This document shows, one piece after another, positions 39,453-48,718 of a DNA stretch of 64,000 bases (the stretch's first letter is position 1; each line of letters begins with the position of its first letter). The notes below the pieces were generated by a model. It worked only from the letters and a program-made list of their open reading frames with translations, had not been told where the DNA came from and searched no databases. Origin of the DNA: Microbacterium testaceum StLB037 (GTDB taxonomy: Bacteria > Actinomycetota > Actinomycetes > Actinomycetales > Microbacteriaceae); contig NC_015125.1 of NCBI RefSeq assembly GCF_000202635.1, forward strand, positions 3,534,001-3,598,000. The letters are read 5' to 3'. The translations under genes and the position numbers were made by a program.

Positions 39453-39460
39453 ACGCGCCG

Positions 39461-40060
39461 TCACGCGTGTGCCGGCGTCGGGGCGCTTTCTCGGGTTGCG
39501 AGCAAGGGCAGAGCGAGGTGCACCAGCGGCCCGATGCCGAGCGCGAAGACCACCGTTCCGATGCCGACGGTCCCGCCCAGGATCCAGCCGAGCACCAGGA
39601 CGCTTCCCTCGACACCCAGGCGGCACGCCCAGATCGGCCAGCCGAAGCGCGCGTGCAGGCCGGTCATGAGCCCATCGCGCGGACCGGGCCCGAAGCGCGC
39701 ACCGATGTAGAGGCCGGATGCCGCTGCCACGACGACGACGCCGGCGACGAGCATGAGCGCCTGCAGCCACCACACGTCCGGGTGCGGGAGGAATCCGAGA
39801 GCGACCTGCATGCTCGTGCCGACCAGCAGGATGTTGGCGACGGTGCCGACCCCGGGCTTCTGCCGGAGCGGGATCCACAGAAGGAGGACACCGAGCCCCA
39901 CGATGTTGGTGATCCAGCCGACGCCGATGCCGCTTACACGCGCCAGGCCCTCAGCGAAGACGGTCCACGGGTCGACACCGAGACCGGCGGCGACGGTGAG
40001 CCCGCAGCCGAAGCCGTAGGCGATCAGGCCGATCAAGAGACGAAGGATGCGTTCGGGCAT
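39461..40060 (-). CDS. YczE/YitT-type membrane protein
   Basis: 199 residues from ATG 40060 (a TTG at 40072 is possible). About five membrane segments: ILRLLIGLIAYGFGCGLTVA, WITNIVGLGVLLLWI, VANILLVGTSMQVALGFL, LMLVAGVVVVAAASGLYIG and a C-terminal pair. GPGPRDGLMTGLHAR is a conserved loop of the family. In Bacillus, yczE sits opposite a MocR regulator (YczR) that controls it; the same arrangement is seen here. The transported or sensed compound is unknown. Confidence 0.82.
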   Translation of the reverse strand: MPERILRLLIGLIAYGFGCGLTVAAGLGVDPWTVFAEGLARVSGIGVGWITNIVGLGVLLLWIPLRQKPGVGTVANILLVGTSMQVALGFLPHPDVWWLQALMLVAGVVVVAAASGLYIGARFGPGPRDGLMTGLHARFGWPIWACRLGVEGSVLVLGWILGGTVGIGTVVFALGIGPLVHLALPLLATRESAPTPAHA

Positions 40061-40068
40061 AAGAGGAT

Positions 40069-40105
40069 CCAATCACCGGATTGGCTTTCTCTCGAGATGC
40101 CAATT
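40069..40105. promoter_or_regulatory. CCAAT half-sites between yczE-like gene and mocR
   Basis: CCAATC at 40069-40074, its inverse GATTGG at 40079-40084, and CCAATT at 40100-40105. The first and third are direct repeats 31 bases apart (about three helical turns); the middle one forms ATTGGC-13-GCCAAT with the third. MocR regulators commonly bind direct repeats. The region overlaps the start of both genes' promoters. Confidence 0.55.
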
Positions 40106-40109
40106 CCCC

Positions 40110-40115
40110 TACTGT
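40110..40115 (+). promoter_or_regulatory. -10 hexamer TACTGT for the MocR gene
   Basis: Ends six bases before the ATG at 40122, so transcription would start at or next to the start codon. Confidence 0.55.
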
Positions 40116-40121
40116 GGCCTG

Positions 40122-41540
40122 ATGGATTCTCGAATCTCGGCGCGGGCGCTGGCGGAGGCGTTGGGTGGCTGGCGTGGTCAGGGCCCCGCCTACGAGGCGC
40201 TGGCCGACGCGGTGCGACTGCTGTGTCTCGACAATCGCATCGCGCCACGCACGGCCCTTCCCGCGGAGCGTGAGCTCTCGGCCGCGCTGGCGCTGAGTCG
40301 GACGACGGTGGCCGCCGCGTACCGGAGTCTGCGCGACACCGGCCACATCGAGAGTCTTCGCGGCAGTGGCAGCGTCACGCGTCCGCTGCCGCGGAACGAC
40401 CCGGGAGGATCGACCGCGGACACTGACGCGATCGACCTGCAGCAGGCGAGTCCCGCGGCATGGCCGGGTCTGCCCGCGGTCCTGGCGGAGGTCCTTCAGG
40501 ATGCCAGTGCCCTCGTGGCCCGTTCCGGTTACGACGTGATCGGATCGGTGGAGCTCCGGCAGGCGATCGCAGACCGGTACGGCGAGCGTGGCATCCCCAC
40601 CACGGCCGATCAGATCCTCGTCACGACGGGAGCCCAGAGCGCCATTCACCTGGTGGCGTCGGTTCTGCTCAATCGGGCCGATCGTGTGCTGATCGAGACA
40701 CCGACGTATCCGCACGCCGCCGAGGCCTTCCGATACATCGGCGCGCGGCTCGTCGGGGTGCCGGTTTCGGCGGAAACAGGCTGGGACCTCGACCGGGCGG
40801 CGCAGACCTTCGCGCGGACACTTCCGTCGCTGGCGTATCTGATGCCCGATTTCCAGAACCCGACCGGGCGGACGATGTCGCCCACGGAGGTGGCGGCGTT
40901 CGTCGCCGGCGCCGAGGCGACCGGGACGTCCCTCGTCCTCGACGAGACGACCGCCGAACTGAACATCGATCGGCGGGGGAGCGGGACGCGGTTCCCGGAA
41001 TCGGACCTCGTGATCCGTATCGGTTCACTCGGCAAGACCGTGTGGGGCGGGCTCCGCGTGGGCTGGATCCGCGCGGAGGCGGACATCATCCGTCGGCTGG
41101 CCAGTGGGCGACCCGTGCACGACCTCGGAACGCCCGAGGTGGAGCAGGCCGTCGCGACGCGGCTGCTGCCGCGACTCGACGAGATCGCCGTCCAGCGAGG
41201 CGACCTGCTCCGCACCGGCCGGGATGCGCTCGTGAGGGCGTTGCGGTCGGCCTTCGGAGACTGGGACATCCCGAATCCGGACGGAGGTGTGTCCCTGTGG
41301 CTCGGCATCGGCGAGCCCGTCAGCACTCCGTTGGTGATGAACGCGCGTTCGCGCGGACTGTTCCTTTCCGCCGGGTCACGGTTCGCGACCGAGGGCGGCC
41401 ACGATCGGCAACTGCGCATGCCCTTCACCGCTCCGCCGGCGACCCTCGAGCGCGCCGTCGACGTGCTCGCGGCGGCATGGGGGGACGTGCGAGGTGAGGG
41501 TCAGCCGAGCCGCCTCGGCGAACTGTCCGCGGTCGTGTGA
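40122..41540 (+). CDS. MocR/PdxR-type GntR transcriptional regulator
   Basis: 472 residues. An N-terminal wHTH of GntR type (about 20-90: LPAERELSAALALSRTTVAAAYRSL) is fused to an aminotransferase-like fold I domain (about 115-460) with QNPTGRTMSP and the PLP lysine in RIGSLGKTVWGGLRVGWIRA. It is divergent from the yczE-like gene with 61 bases between starts, matching the YczR-YczE pairing; no vitamin B6 or GABA genes are adjacent, which argues against PdxR or GabR. Confidence 0.9.
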   Translation: MDSRISARALAEALGGWRGQGPAYEALADAVRLLCLDNRIAPRTALPAERELSAALALSRTTVAAAYRSLRDTGHIESLRGSGSVTRPLPRNDPGGSTADTDAIDLQQASPAAWPGLPAVLAEVLQDASALVARSGYDVIGSVELRQAIADRYGERGIPTTADQILVTTGAQSAIHLVASVLLNRADRVLIETPTYPHAAEAFRYIGARLVGVPVSAETGWDLDRAAQTFARTLPSLAYLMPDFQNPTGRTMSPTEVAAFVAGAEATGTSLVLDETTAELNIDRRGSGTRFPESDLVIRIGSLGKTVWGGLRVGWIRAEADIIRRLASGRPVHDLGTPEVEQAVATRLLPRLDEIAVQRGDLLRTGRDALVRALRSAFGDWDIPNPDGGVSLWLGIGEPVSTPLVMNARSRGLFLSAGSRFATEGGHDRQLRMPFTAPPATLERAVDVLAAAWGDVRGEGQPSRLGELSAVV

Positions 41541-41567
41541 GCCGAACGATCCGCCGCTGATTCTCGG

Positions 41568-41825
41568 TCATCGCGCGTACCGCAGACACTCGAGGGCTTC
41601 GGCGGCGGACCAGAACTCACCGAGCCGTCGGAACGCCCCGGATGCGGCGTGGAAGCGCTCGGCGGCATAGCGCCAGCCGCGCTCGGAGGCGGTGGCGCGG
41701 ACATGACCGACCACGATGCCCCGAGGATCGGCGATGCGCCACAGGCCGGCGGCGACATGGGTCGCCGCACCCCACCCGGCCGGACGCGGTGCCGGGGCGA
41801 GGTCGTTCCACAGTGCGGTGCTCAT
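41568..41825 (-). CDS. Small protein of unknown function
   Basis: 85 residues from ATG 41825. Sequence (STALWNDLAPAPRPAGWGAATHVAAGLWRIADPRG, then ATASERGWRYAAERF) shows no known domain. Sits between the convergent MocR gene and the divergent ssb. A longer frame on this strand runs through ssb and is rejected. Confidence 0.6.
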   Translation of the reverse strand: MSTALWNDLAPAPRPAGWGAATHVAAGLWRIADPRGIVVGHVRATASERGWRYAAERFHAASGAFRRLGEFWSAAEALECLRYAR

Positions 41826-42029
41826 GCCGTGAATGTACGACCGACCTCCGACATTGGCGTCGGCGTACTCTCTCGCCCTTCCTCCCCACCGTTCTTCCTT
41901 GTCGAGTCCTCCACGGATCGCCCCTTTCCGGTCCCGGCGCGCGCCGCGTCGCGGGCAGTCTGGGCTTCGCTCCGGTATCCGTCGGGCACACGGATGCCGG
42001 AGCACACACTCCGAGGAAAGGACTTCACC

Positions 42030-42548
42030 ATGAGCGACCACATCACCCTCGTCGGCAACATCGTCGGCGACCCCGAAGCACGTACGACCCGCGGGGGCGA
42101 CTCGATCGCCGCTTTCCGCCTCGCCGTCAGCGAACGGCGGTTCGACCGCGAGCGCAATCAGTGGGTCGACGGGCACACCAGCTACTACGCCGTGTCGGTC
42201 TTCGGCGAGCTGGGGAAGAACGCCCTCGCCTCCGTCCGAAAGGGTGAACGCGTCGTCGTGACGGGGCGGCTGCGCCTCCGCGAATGGGAGAACGAGACCA
42301 AGCGCGGGGTCAGCGCCGATGTCACCGCCGAAGCGATCGGTCACGACCTCCGCTGGGGCGTGACGCGCTTCCAACGAACGCCCCGTGGCGACACCGCGCG
42401 CGCCGAAGTGACGGACCAAGCGGCCGCGTCCGCGGAACAGTGGGCGAGTCCCGCGGCCTCCGATGAATCGGCGACGCCGGGCGCGGTGAACACCGAAGAG
42501 GTGAGCGATCCCGTGCTGCCCGAGACAGCAGACGCCACTCCGTTCTGA
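42030..42548 (+). CDS. Single-stranded DNA-binding protein (paralogue)
   Basis: 172 residues from ATG 42030 with GAGGAAAGGA upstream. OB fold at 1-105: DHITLVGNIVGDPEARTTRGGDSIAAFRLAVSERRF and YYAVSVFGELGKNALASVRKGERVVVTGRL. The linker is Ala/Glu-rich and the end is DATPF, so the canonical D-D-D-I-P-F tip that recruits partners is altered. It is away from rpsF/rpsR, so it is probably an accessory SSB. Confidence 0.86.
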   Translation: MSDHITLVGNIVGDPEARTTRGGDSIAAFRLAVSERRFDRERNQWVDGHTSYYAVSVFGELGKNALASVRKGERVVVTGRLRLREWENETKRGVSADVTAEAIGHDLRWGVTRFQRTPRGDTARAEVTDQAAASAEQWASPAASDESATPGAVNTEEVSDPVLPETADATPF

Positions 42549-42568
42549 CGGCGGTGTTCCGGTGGGGT

Positions 42569-42625
42569 GCGCGGGAGGCGTGGCGGTGTGAGCGGGAGGC
42601 GTCCCGGCGGTGTGGCGGGAGGCGC
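42569..42625. repeat. Three GCGGGAGGCG repeats downstream of ssb
   Basis: GCGGGAGGCG occurs at 42571-42580, 42592-42601 and 42615-42624, with GGCGGTGT between copies, giving an imperfect 21-23 base tandem. Very G-rich on the plus strand. Confidence 0.6.
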
Positions 42626-42650
42626 GGTAAGCCCCGACGATCGGGGTACG

Positions 42651-42656
42651 TAGAAT
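42651..42656 (+). promoter_or_regulatory. -10 hexamer TAGAAT for the lipoprotein gene
   Basis: Ends seven bases before GTG 42664; leaderless arrangement. Confidence 0.6.
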
Positions 42657-42663
42657 CGAGCGC

Positions 42664-43155
42664 GTGTCCCGTCCCGCTGGTCGTCTGCTCGCTCCCGCGG
42701 CGCTCGTCGCCCTTCTCGCCTTGAGCGGGTGCACGGGCGGCTCGCCGGCGCCGGCCCCGGCGACCACCATCCCACCCGCCGCGACCGCGGCCCCTTCGTC
42801 GTCGCCGACCAGCGCTCCGGCGCCGACTCTCGCCCCCGAGGGCTCGGCATCCGACAATCTGCCGTACTTCGCGCAGGTCGTCGCCGCCGTCGCCGCTGGT
42901 TCGACCCCGGTCTCCGGTCGCGCCTACATCGATGCCCTCACCCAAGCAGGCTTCGACAAGGCGGCGATGCAGGTCACCCAGGACGAGTCCACGATCGGAA
43001 ACCCCGCCGAAAGCATCGAGTTCTCGGTGCGGCGGGGCGACCAGTGCCTCGTGGGCCAGGTCGGCCCCTCGATCGGCGCGCCCGTCAGTACGGTTCTCCC
43101 CGGACTCAGCTCCGGGGGCTGCCTCATCGGACAGACCCGACCGATCGACTGGTGA
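42664..43155 (+). CDS. Lipoprotein of unknown function
   Basis: 163 residues, GTG start. The signal peptide ends in LSGC (Cys at about residue 23). A Pro/Ala/Thr linker (about 28-60) leads to a 100-residue domain with two cysteines (GDQCLVGQV, SGGCLIGQ) likely to form a disulfide. A TAGAAT hexamer ends seven bases before the start. No family recognised with confidence. Confidence 0.75.
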   Translation: MSRPAGRLLAPAALVALLALSGCTGGSPAPAPATTIPPAATAAPSSSPTSAPAPTLAPEGSASDNLPYFAQVVAAVAAGSTPVSGRAYIDALTQAGFDKAAMQVTQDESTIGNPAESIEFSVRRGDQCLVGQVGPSIGAPVSTVLPGLSSGGCLIGQTRPIDW

Positions 43156-43265
43156 CGCAACCGCCCATCGCACACTGCGCGGAGGCCGCGCAGCGCCCGC
43201 GATGCTCCTCGATCGCTCTCGAGCGGCCGAGTCACTCCACCCACGGGCCATAGACTGGTCGGGTT

Positions 43266-44937
<1,672 letters not shown>

Positions 44938-44945
<8 letters not shown>

Positions 44946-45474
44946 GAACACGATCCCCGACGAGGGTCCGGCCACCGCCGGACCCTCGCGGGTGCATGTC
45001 CCGATCCACCTCCGGTGGGGCGACCTCGACGCTCTCGGGCACGTCAACAACACGTCGATGCTGAAGCTCCTCGAAGAGGCTCGCTTGCGCGCGTTCTGGT
45101 TCAGCGACGGCGAGGGAGAGCCCCTGCCGACCGCGGTGTTCCACATGGACGTCCTCGAGAGCGGGGGAGACCGGGCCACGCTCATCGCCCGGCAGGAGAT
45201 CGAGTACCTCCGTCCTGTCCCGTACAGCCAGCGTCCGTTGGACGTGCGCATGTGGATCGGCGCGATGGGCGGCTCGAGTGCCGACATCTGCTTCGAGGTC
45301 TACAGCCCGGTGGGCGATGCCCAGCCGGTCCTCTATGCCCGCGCGACCGTGGTCACGGTCCTCGTCGACACCGCAAGTGGCCGTCCGATCCGCTGGACCG
45401 AGAACGAGCGCTCCGCCTGGGCGCCCTACATCGGCGATCCCATCGAGTACCGTCGGCGGTCCGGGCGAAGCTGA
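44938..45474 (+). CDS. 4HBT-type acyl-CoA thioesterase
   Basis: 178 residues from GTG 44938, overlapping ettA by 8 bases. Hotdog fold: IHLRWGDLDALGHVNNTSMLKLLEEARLRAFW carries the catalytic Asp of the 4HBT family. Shared transcription with ettA is likely. Substrate chain length not evident. Confidence 0.87.
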
Positions 45475-45491
45475 TGCCCGGCACGAAGGGA

Positions 45492-45517
45492 CCGGATGCC
45501 GGGGGCCCGGCATCCGG
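45492..45517. terminator. Hairpin between two convergent thioesterase genes
   Basis: Perfect 12-bp stem, arms 45492-45503 and 45506-45517, containing GGATGCC and GGCATCC. Confidence 0.7.
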
Positions 45518-45519
45518 AA

Positions 45520-46389
45520 TCAGTCGCGCGGTACCCGCACCATGACCTCTTGCGCGACGCTCGCGAGAAGGACGCCGTCCCGCGTGTAGATCCGCCCCGT
45601 CGACAGCCCGCGTCCGCCGCGGGCGTTCGGCGATTCCTGCACGTACAGGAGCCAGTCGTCGACGCGGCCCGGGCGATGCCACCACATCGCGTGGTCGAGG
45701 CTCGCGACCTTCAGGCCGGGGGTGTTCCACGCGACGCCGTGGGCGCGCATGATCGACTCCTGAATCGTGAGGTCGCTGAGGTACGCGAGCGCGGCGCGGT
45801 GAACCGCAGGATCGTCGGTGATGGGACGGCGGAGCTTCATCCACACCGCCTGCCGCGGCACCTGCGGTCCCTCCACGGAGCCGTACAGGGGCGACGTGAC
45901 GTGCCGGACGTCTACGGGACTCGCCGAGAGGATTCGTCGGCTGATCGGGTGGAGCGCATCGACTTCGAGGGCCGGCGCGTCCTCGGGCTGCGGGATGCCG
46001 TCGGGCATGGGTTCGAAGTGCTCGAGACCCGGATCCTCGTCCTGGAAGGACGCGATCATCGAGAAGATCGGGACCCCGGACTGGAACGCCTGCGTCCTCC
46101 GCGTCGAGAAGGAACGGCCGTCATGGATCCGGTCGACCGAGAACGTGATGCCGTCCGTCGGATCGCCGGGACGCAGGAAGTACCCGTGCATCGAGTGCAC
46201 CGTCCGCTCCGGGGGAAGCGTGCGCGAGGCGGCCACGATCGTCTGAGCGAGCACCTGCCCGCCGTAGACCCGACCGGTGGGCATGGCCTGCGATACGCCG
46301 GTGAAGATGTCTTCCGTCGTCCGGGCGCCGGCGTCGCGGAGGTCGAGCACCGCGAGGAGGGACGCCACGGGATCGTTGGCGTCGGTCAC
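45520..46389 (-). CDS. tesB: Acyl-CoA thioesterase II (TesB family)
   Basis: 289 residues, double hotdog. TGRVYGGQVLAQTIVAASRTL and SMHGYFLRPGDPTDGITFSV in the first half, ASLDHAMWWHRPG (catalytic Asp) and GLSTGRIYTRDGVLLASVAQE in the second. GTG start at 46389 with GGGAG upstream. Broad-chain acyl-CoA hydrolysis is the family role. It is convergent with the 4HBT gene. Confidence 0.9.
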   Translation of the reverse strand: MTDANDPVASLLAVLDLRDAGARTTEDIFTGVSQAMPTGRVYGGQVLAQTIVAASRTLPPERTVHSMHGYFLRPGDPTDGITFSVDRIHDGRSFSTRRTQAFQSGVPIFSMIASFQDEDPGLEHFEPMPDGIPQPEDAPALEVDALHPISRRILSASPVDVRHVTSPLYGSVEGPQVPRQAVWMKLRRPITDDPAVHRAALAYLSDLTIQESIMRAHGVAWNTPGLKVASLDHAMWWHRPGRVDDWLLYVQESPNARGGRGLSTGRIYTRDGVLLASVAQEVMVRVPRD

Positions 46390-46429
46390 GCTGACTCCCG
46401 TTCCGGCGCAGCGAACCCGCGCCGCTTGA

Positions 46430-46435
46430 TAGTTT
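46430..46435 (+). promoter_or_regulatory. -10 hexamer TAGTTT for gene 46443
   Basis: Ends seven bases before GTG 46443 and lies in the 53-base divergent spacer with tesB. Confidence 0.55.
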
Positions 46436-46442
46436 AGGGCGG

Positions 46443-47111
46443 GTGTCCGCGCGCCTGTTGTTCCCCGACCCGCAGGCGGCAGCCGACCTGCTCACCTTCG
46501 CCTCTCGGGCCATCCGGCTCGGCGACGGGACGGTGCGTCTGCGCGCCGCCTCCGGAGTCCTCGCCACCACCGCCGCTCCGCTCGCGCCGCGCGGCCTGTT
46601 CGACGCGACGCCCACGGTTCTCGGCATGCGCGTCTCGGCGATCGACCCGGAACTCGAATGCGACCTGGTCGTCGAGGCATCCGCTCTGCTGCCGGCGCCC
46701 GACGATGCCTCCGCCGTCGTCCTCCCGGAGACCGCGACCTCACCCGCGTGGGCAGGCATCTCGCCTCCCCGGAGCGGATGGGAGCAGACGGATGCCATCG
46801 ACGCCGCCGTGCTGGCGTCCCGCGCCCAGTACGGGGTCGCTGCCGTCGCCGACGCGCTTCCTGCGGATGCGGGGGAGGACGTCGTCCGCGCGGTCCGCGC
46901 CCAGGTCTGGGGCCAGCCCGATGAGGCGCTCGGAGGGCTGCCGCTCGGCACGGCTTTCGCCGCCTTCGCGCTCGGATTCATCGCCGGCGGTGAGGAGGCT
47001 CCCGTCCGAACGAGCGGAACGTGGACGCGCGTGACGCTCGCGCGCGGGCACGTGCTCGTCCGGGGGCCGGTGCGATCGGGCCTGACCGCGGTGCGGGCGA
47101 CCGGGAGCTGA
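46443..47111 (+). CDS. Conserved protein of unknown function
   Basis: 222 residues, GTG start, probably leaderless. Ala-rich and soluble. SARLLFPDPQAAADLLTFASRAIRLGDG opens the protein; GISPPRSGWEQTDAID lies near residue 115. No catalytic motif recognised. The sequence looks like a Microbacteriaceae-conserved protein rather than a spurious frame, since codon use (GC-rich third positions) matches the neighbours. Confidence 0.72.
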   Translation: MSARLLFPDPQAAADLLTFASRAIRLGDGTVRLRAASGVLATTAAPLAPRGLFDATPTVLGMRVSAIDPELECDLVVEASALLPAPDDASAVVLPETATSPAWAGISPPRSGWEQTDAIDAAVLASRAQYGVAAVADALPADAGEDVVRAVRAQVWGQPDEALGGLPLGTAFAAFALGFIAGGEEAPVRTSGTWTRVTLARGHVLVRGPVRSGLTAVRATGS

Positions 47112-47167
47112 TTCAGGGAACGCAAAGGAGTCTTCCCTACGCTGAATGGCGCAAGGGGAGTACTCCC
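47111..47167 (+). promoter_or_regulatory. Inverted repeats upstream of gene 47282
   Basis: ATTCAGGGAA (47111-47120) pairs imperfectly with TTCCC...CTGAAT (47133-47147), and GGGAGTACTCCC at 47156-47167 is a perfect palindrome. TACGCT at 47138-47143 could be a -10. The first structure may instead be the terminator of the preceding gene. Confidence 0.45.
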
Positions 47168-47281
47168 ATCGCGATGCATCCGTCATCACGAGGTCACCGT
47201 TGGCCTCCGGGTGCGTCGGGCCGGGTTCGGCGGAGGAGACCTTGACGTCGCAGCCTCGCGCTGCCCGTCGAGAGGTACCCC

Positions 47282-48118
47282 ATGGTCTCGTTCTCCCGTC
47301 TGTTCGATCTCGCGTCCAAAGCCGTCGACAAGGCATCGTCGTCCGGCACCGGCTCCCGTCCCGCCACCGGCGGCGGTCGTGACTGGCGCACCATGGTGCG
47401 TTCCGCGGCGGATGCGGTGACCGGCGACCGGCGCGGAGATGCGCCCGCGACGCCCCCGGCCGGCTCGACCAGCCGCTACGCGCCCCCGCCCGCCGGAATA
47501 GCGCACGGCGCCGGTGCGCCTGCCGGACACGCGTCCGCGGGAGCATCGGCTGACACTCTCTCGGCCGACGATCGCGCGGCGATCGCGCGCTACGACTACC
47601 TCCTGCGCACGGCCGACCCCGCCCGCATCGAGCAGATGCACCGCGAAGCCTTCGCTCGCCTGACACCCGCGCAGCGCGCGCACGTGCGAGCGCGGATGGA
47701 CGCCGACCTCGCCCCGCACGAGCGGCCCCGCTCCGATGCTCCCGAAGACCTCGCCCGTACGGCGGCCCGCGCGGAAGCGGCTCGGCCCGGCCGCATGTCG
47801 GGACTGCTGGCCAAGGCCGGGCGAGGGGGACTCCTCGGCGCCGGTGTCGTGGGCGCCGGGGGACTGCTCGCGGCGGTCGCCGGCGGGGCCGTCGTCAGCG
47901 CGGTCGCGGCTCCTCTGCTCGACCAGGCCGGACAGATGGGCGTCGACTTCGCCGGGCTCGCCGAGGGGGTCGATCTGACCGCCCTCGCGGAGGGAGCCGG
48001 CGTCGGTGAGTGGATCGGTGGGGCTCAGGATGCCGTGACGGGCGTCGGCGAGCAGGTCGGAGGCTTCGGCGAGCAGCTATCCAACGTCGAAATCCCCGGG
48101 TTCGGCGACCTTCTCTGA
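47282..48118 (+). CDS. Ala/Gly/Pro-rich protein with a hydrophobic C-terminal stretch
   Basis: 278 residues. A flexible N-terminal half (SGTGSRPATGGGRD, PPAGSTSRYAPPPAG) is followed by a helical segment (DDRAAIARYDYLLRTADPARIEQMHREAFARLTPAQRA) and a glycine-rich hydrophobic stretch (LLGAGVVGAGGLLAAVAGGAVVSAVAAPLL) that could be a membrane segment. Function unknown. A 170-base leader region upstream contains a perfect 12-base palindrome (47156-47167). Confidence 0.7.
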   Translation: MVSFSRLFDLASKAVDKASSSGTGSRPATGGGRDWRTMVRSAADAVTGDRRGDAPATPPAGSTSRYAPPPAGIAHGAGAPAGHASAGASADTLSADDRAAIARYDYLLRTADPARIEQMHREAFARLTPAQRAHVRARMDADLAPHERPRSDAPEDLARTAARAEAARPGRMSGLLAKAGRGGLLGAGVVGAGGLLAAVAGGAVVSAVAAPLLDQAGQMGVDFAGLAEGVDLTALAEGAGVGEWIGGAQDAVTGVGEQVGGFGEQLSNVEIPGFGDLL

Positions 48119-48256
48119 CGATCGGCGCTGGTCGACCGTCGTCCCTGCCCCGGAGGCCGGGCGATCCTGGACTCAGACGGAAAGCTGATCCGCATCCGCT
48201 CCCGGATCGCGCTCGAAGGCGCGAACGCGGGGTCTAGGTGCCTTCGGGAGCCTTCG

Positions 48257-48718
48257 TTACGAGGGCGTCCCGTCAGCCGCGCGCACGGGGAATCCCGTGT
48301 CGGGACGACCGTGCTGCTGCGGGCCGATTCCGCGCGCCTCGAAGGTGTTGACCATCGCGTAGGCCGCCCGTTCGAGGTAGTCCCAGAGCGGGGCTTCGAG
48401 CACCGGGGGCAGCGCGATCTCGTCGACGGCCGCGCGCATGTGCCGCAGCCACCTGTCGCGGGCGTCGGGATCGACGTGGAACGGCATGTGGCGCATGCGC
48501 AGGCGCGGGTGTCCGCGCGTCTCGCCGTAGGTCGTCGGGCCGCCCCAGTACTGGGCGAGGAAGAGCGTCAGTCGCTCGGCCGCGGGGCCGAGATCCTCCT
48601 CGGGATACATGGGCTTGAGCACCTCGTCGGCGGCCACCCCGCGATAGAACGCGTCGACGAGTCGCCGGAAGGTATCCATCCCCCCGACCTGCTCGTAGAA
48701 GCTGACGGGCTCGCTCAC
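48257..48718 (-). CDS. glbO: Truncated haemoglobin, group II (trHbO)
   Basis: 153 residues from GTG 48718, overlapping the MscS gene by GTGA. SFYEQVGGMDTFRRLVDAFYRGV at the start (Tyr near B10), HPRLRMRHMPFHVDPDARDRWLRHM with the proximal His and Trp at G8, and LPPVLEAPLWDYLERAAYAMVN. Group II proteins interact with oxygen, NO or peroxide in actinobacteria. Confidence 0.92.
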   Translation of the reverse strand: MSEPVSFYEQVGGMDTFRRLVDAFYRGVAADEVLKPMYPEEDLGPAAERLTLFLAQYWGGPTTYGETRGHPRLRMRHMPFHVDPDARDRWLRHMRAAVDEIALPPVLEAPLWDYLERAAYAMVNTFEARGIGPQQHGRPDTGFPVRAADGTPS

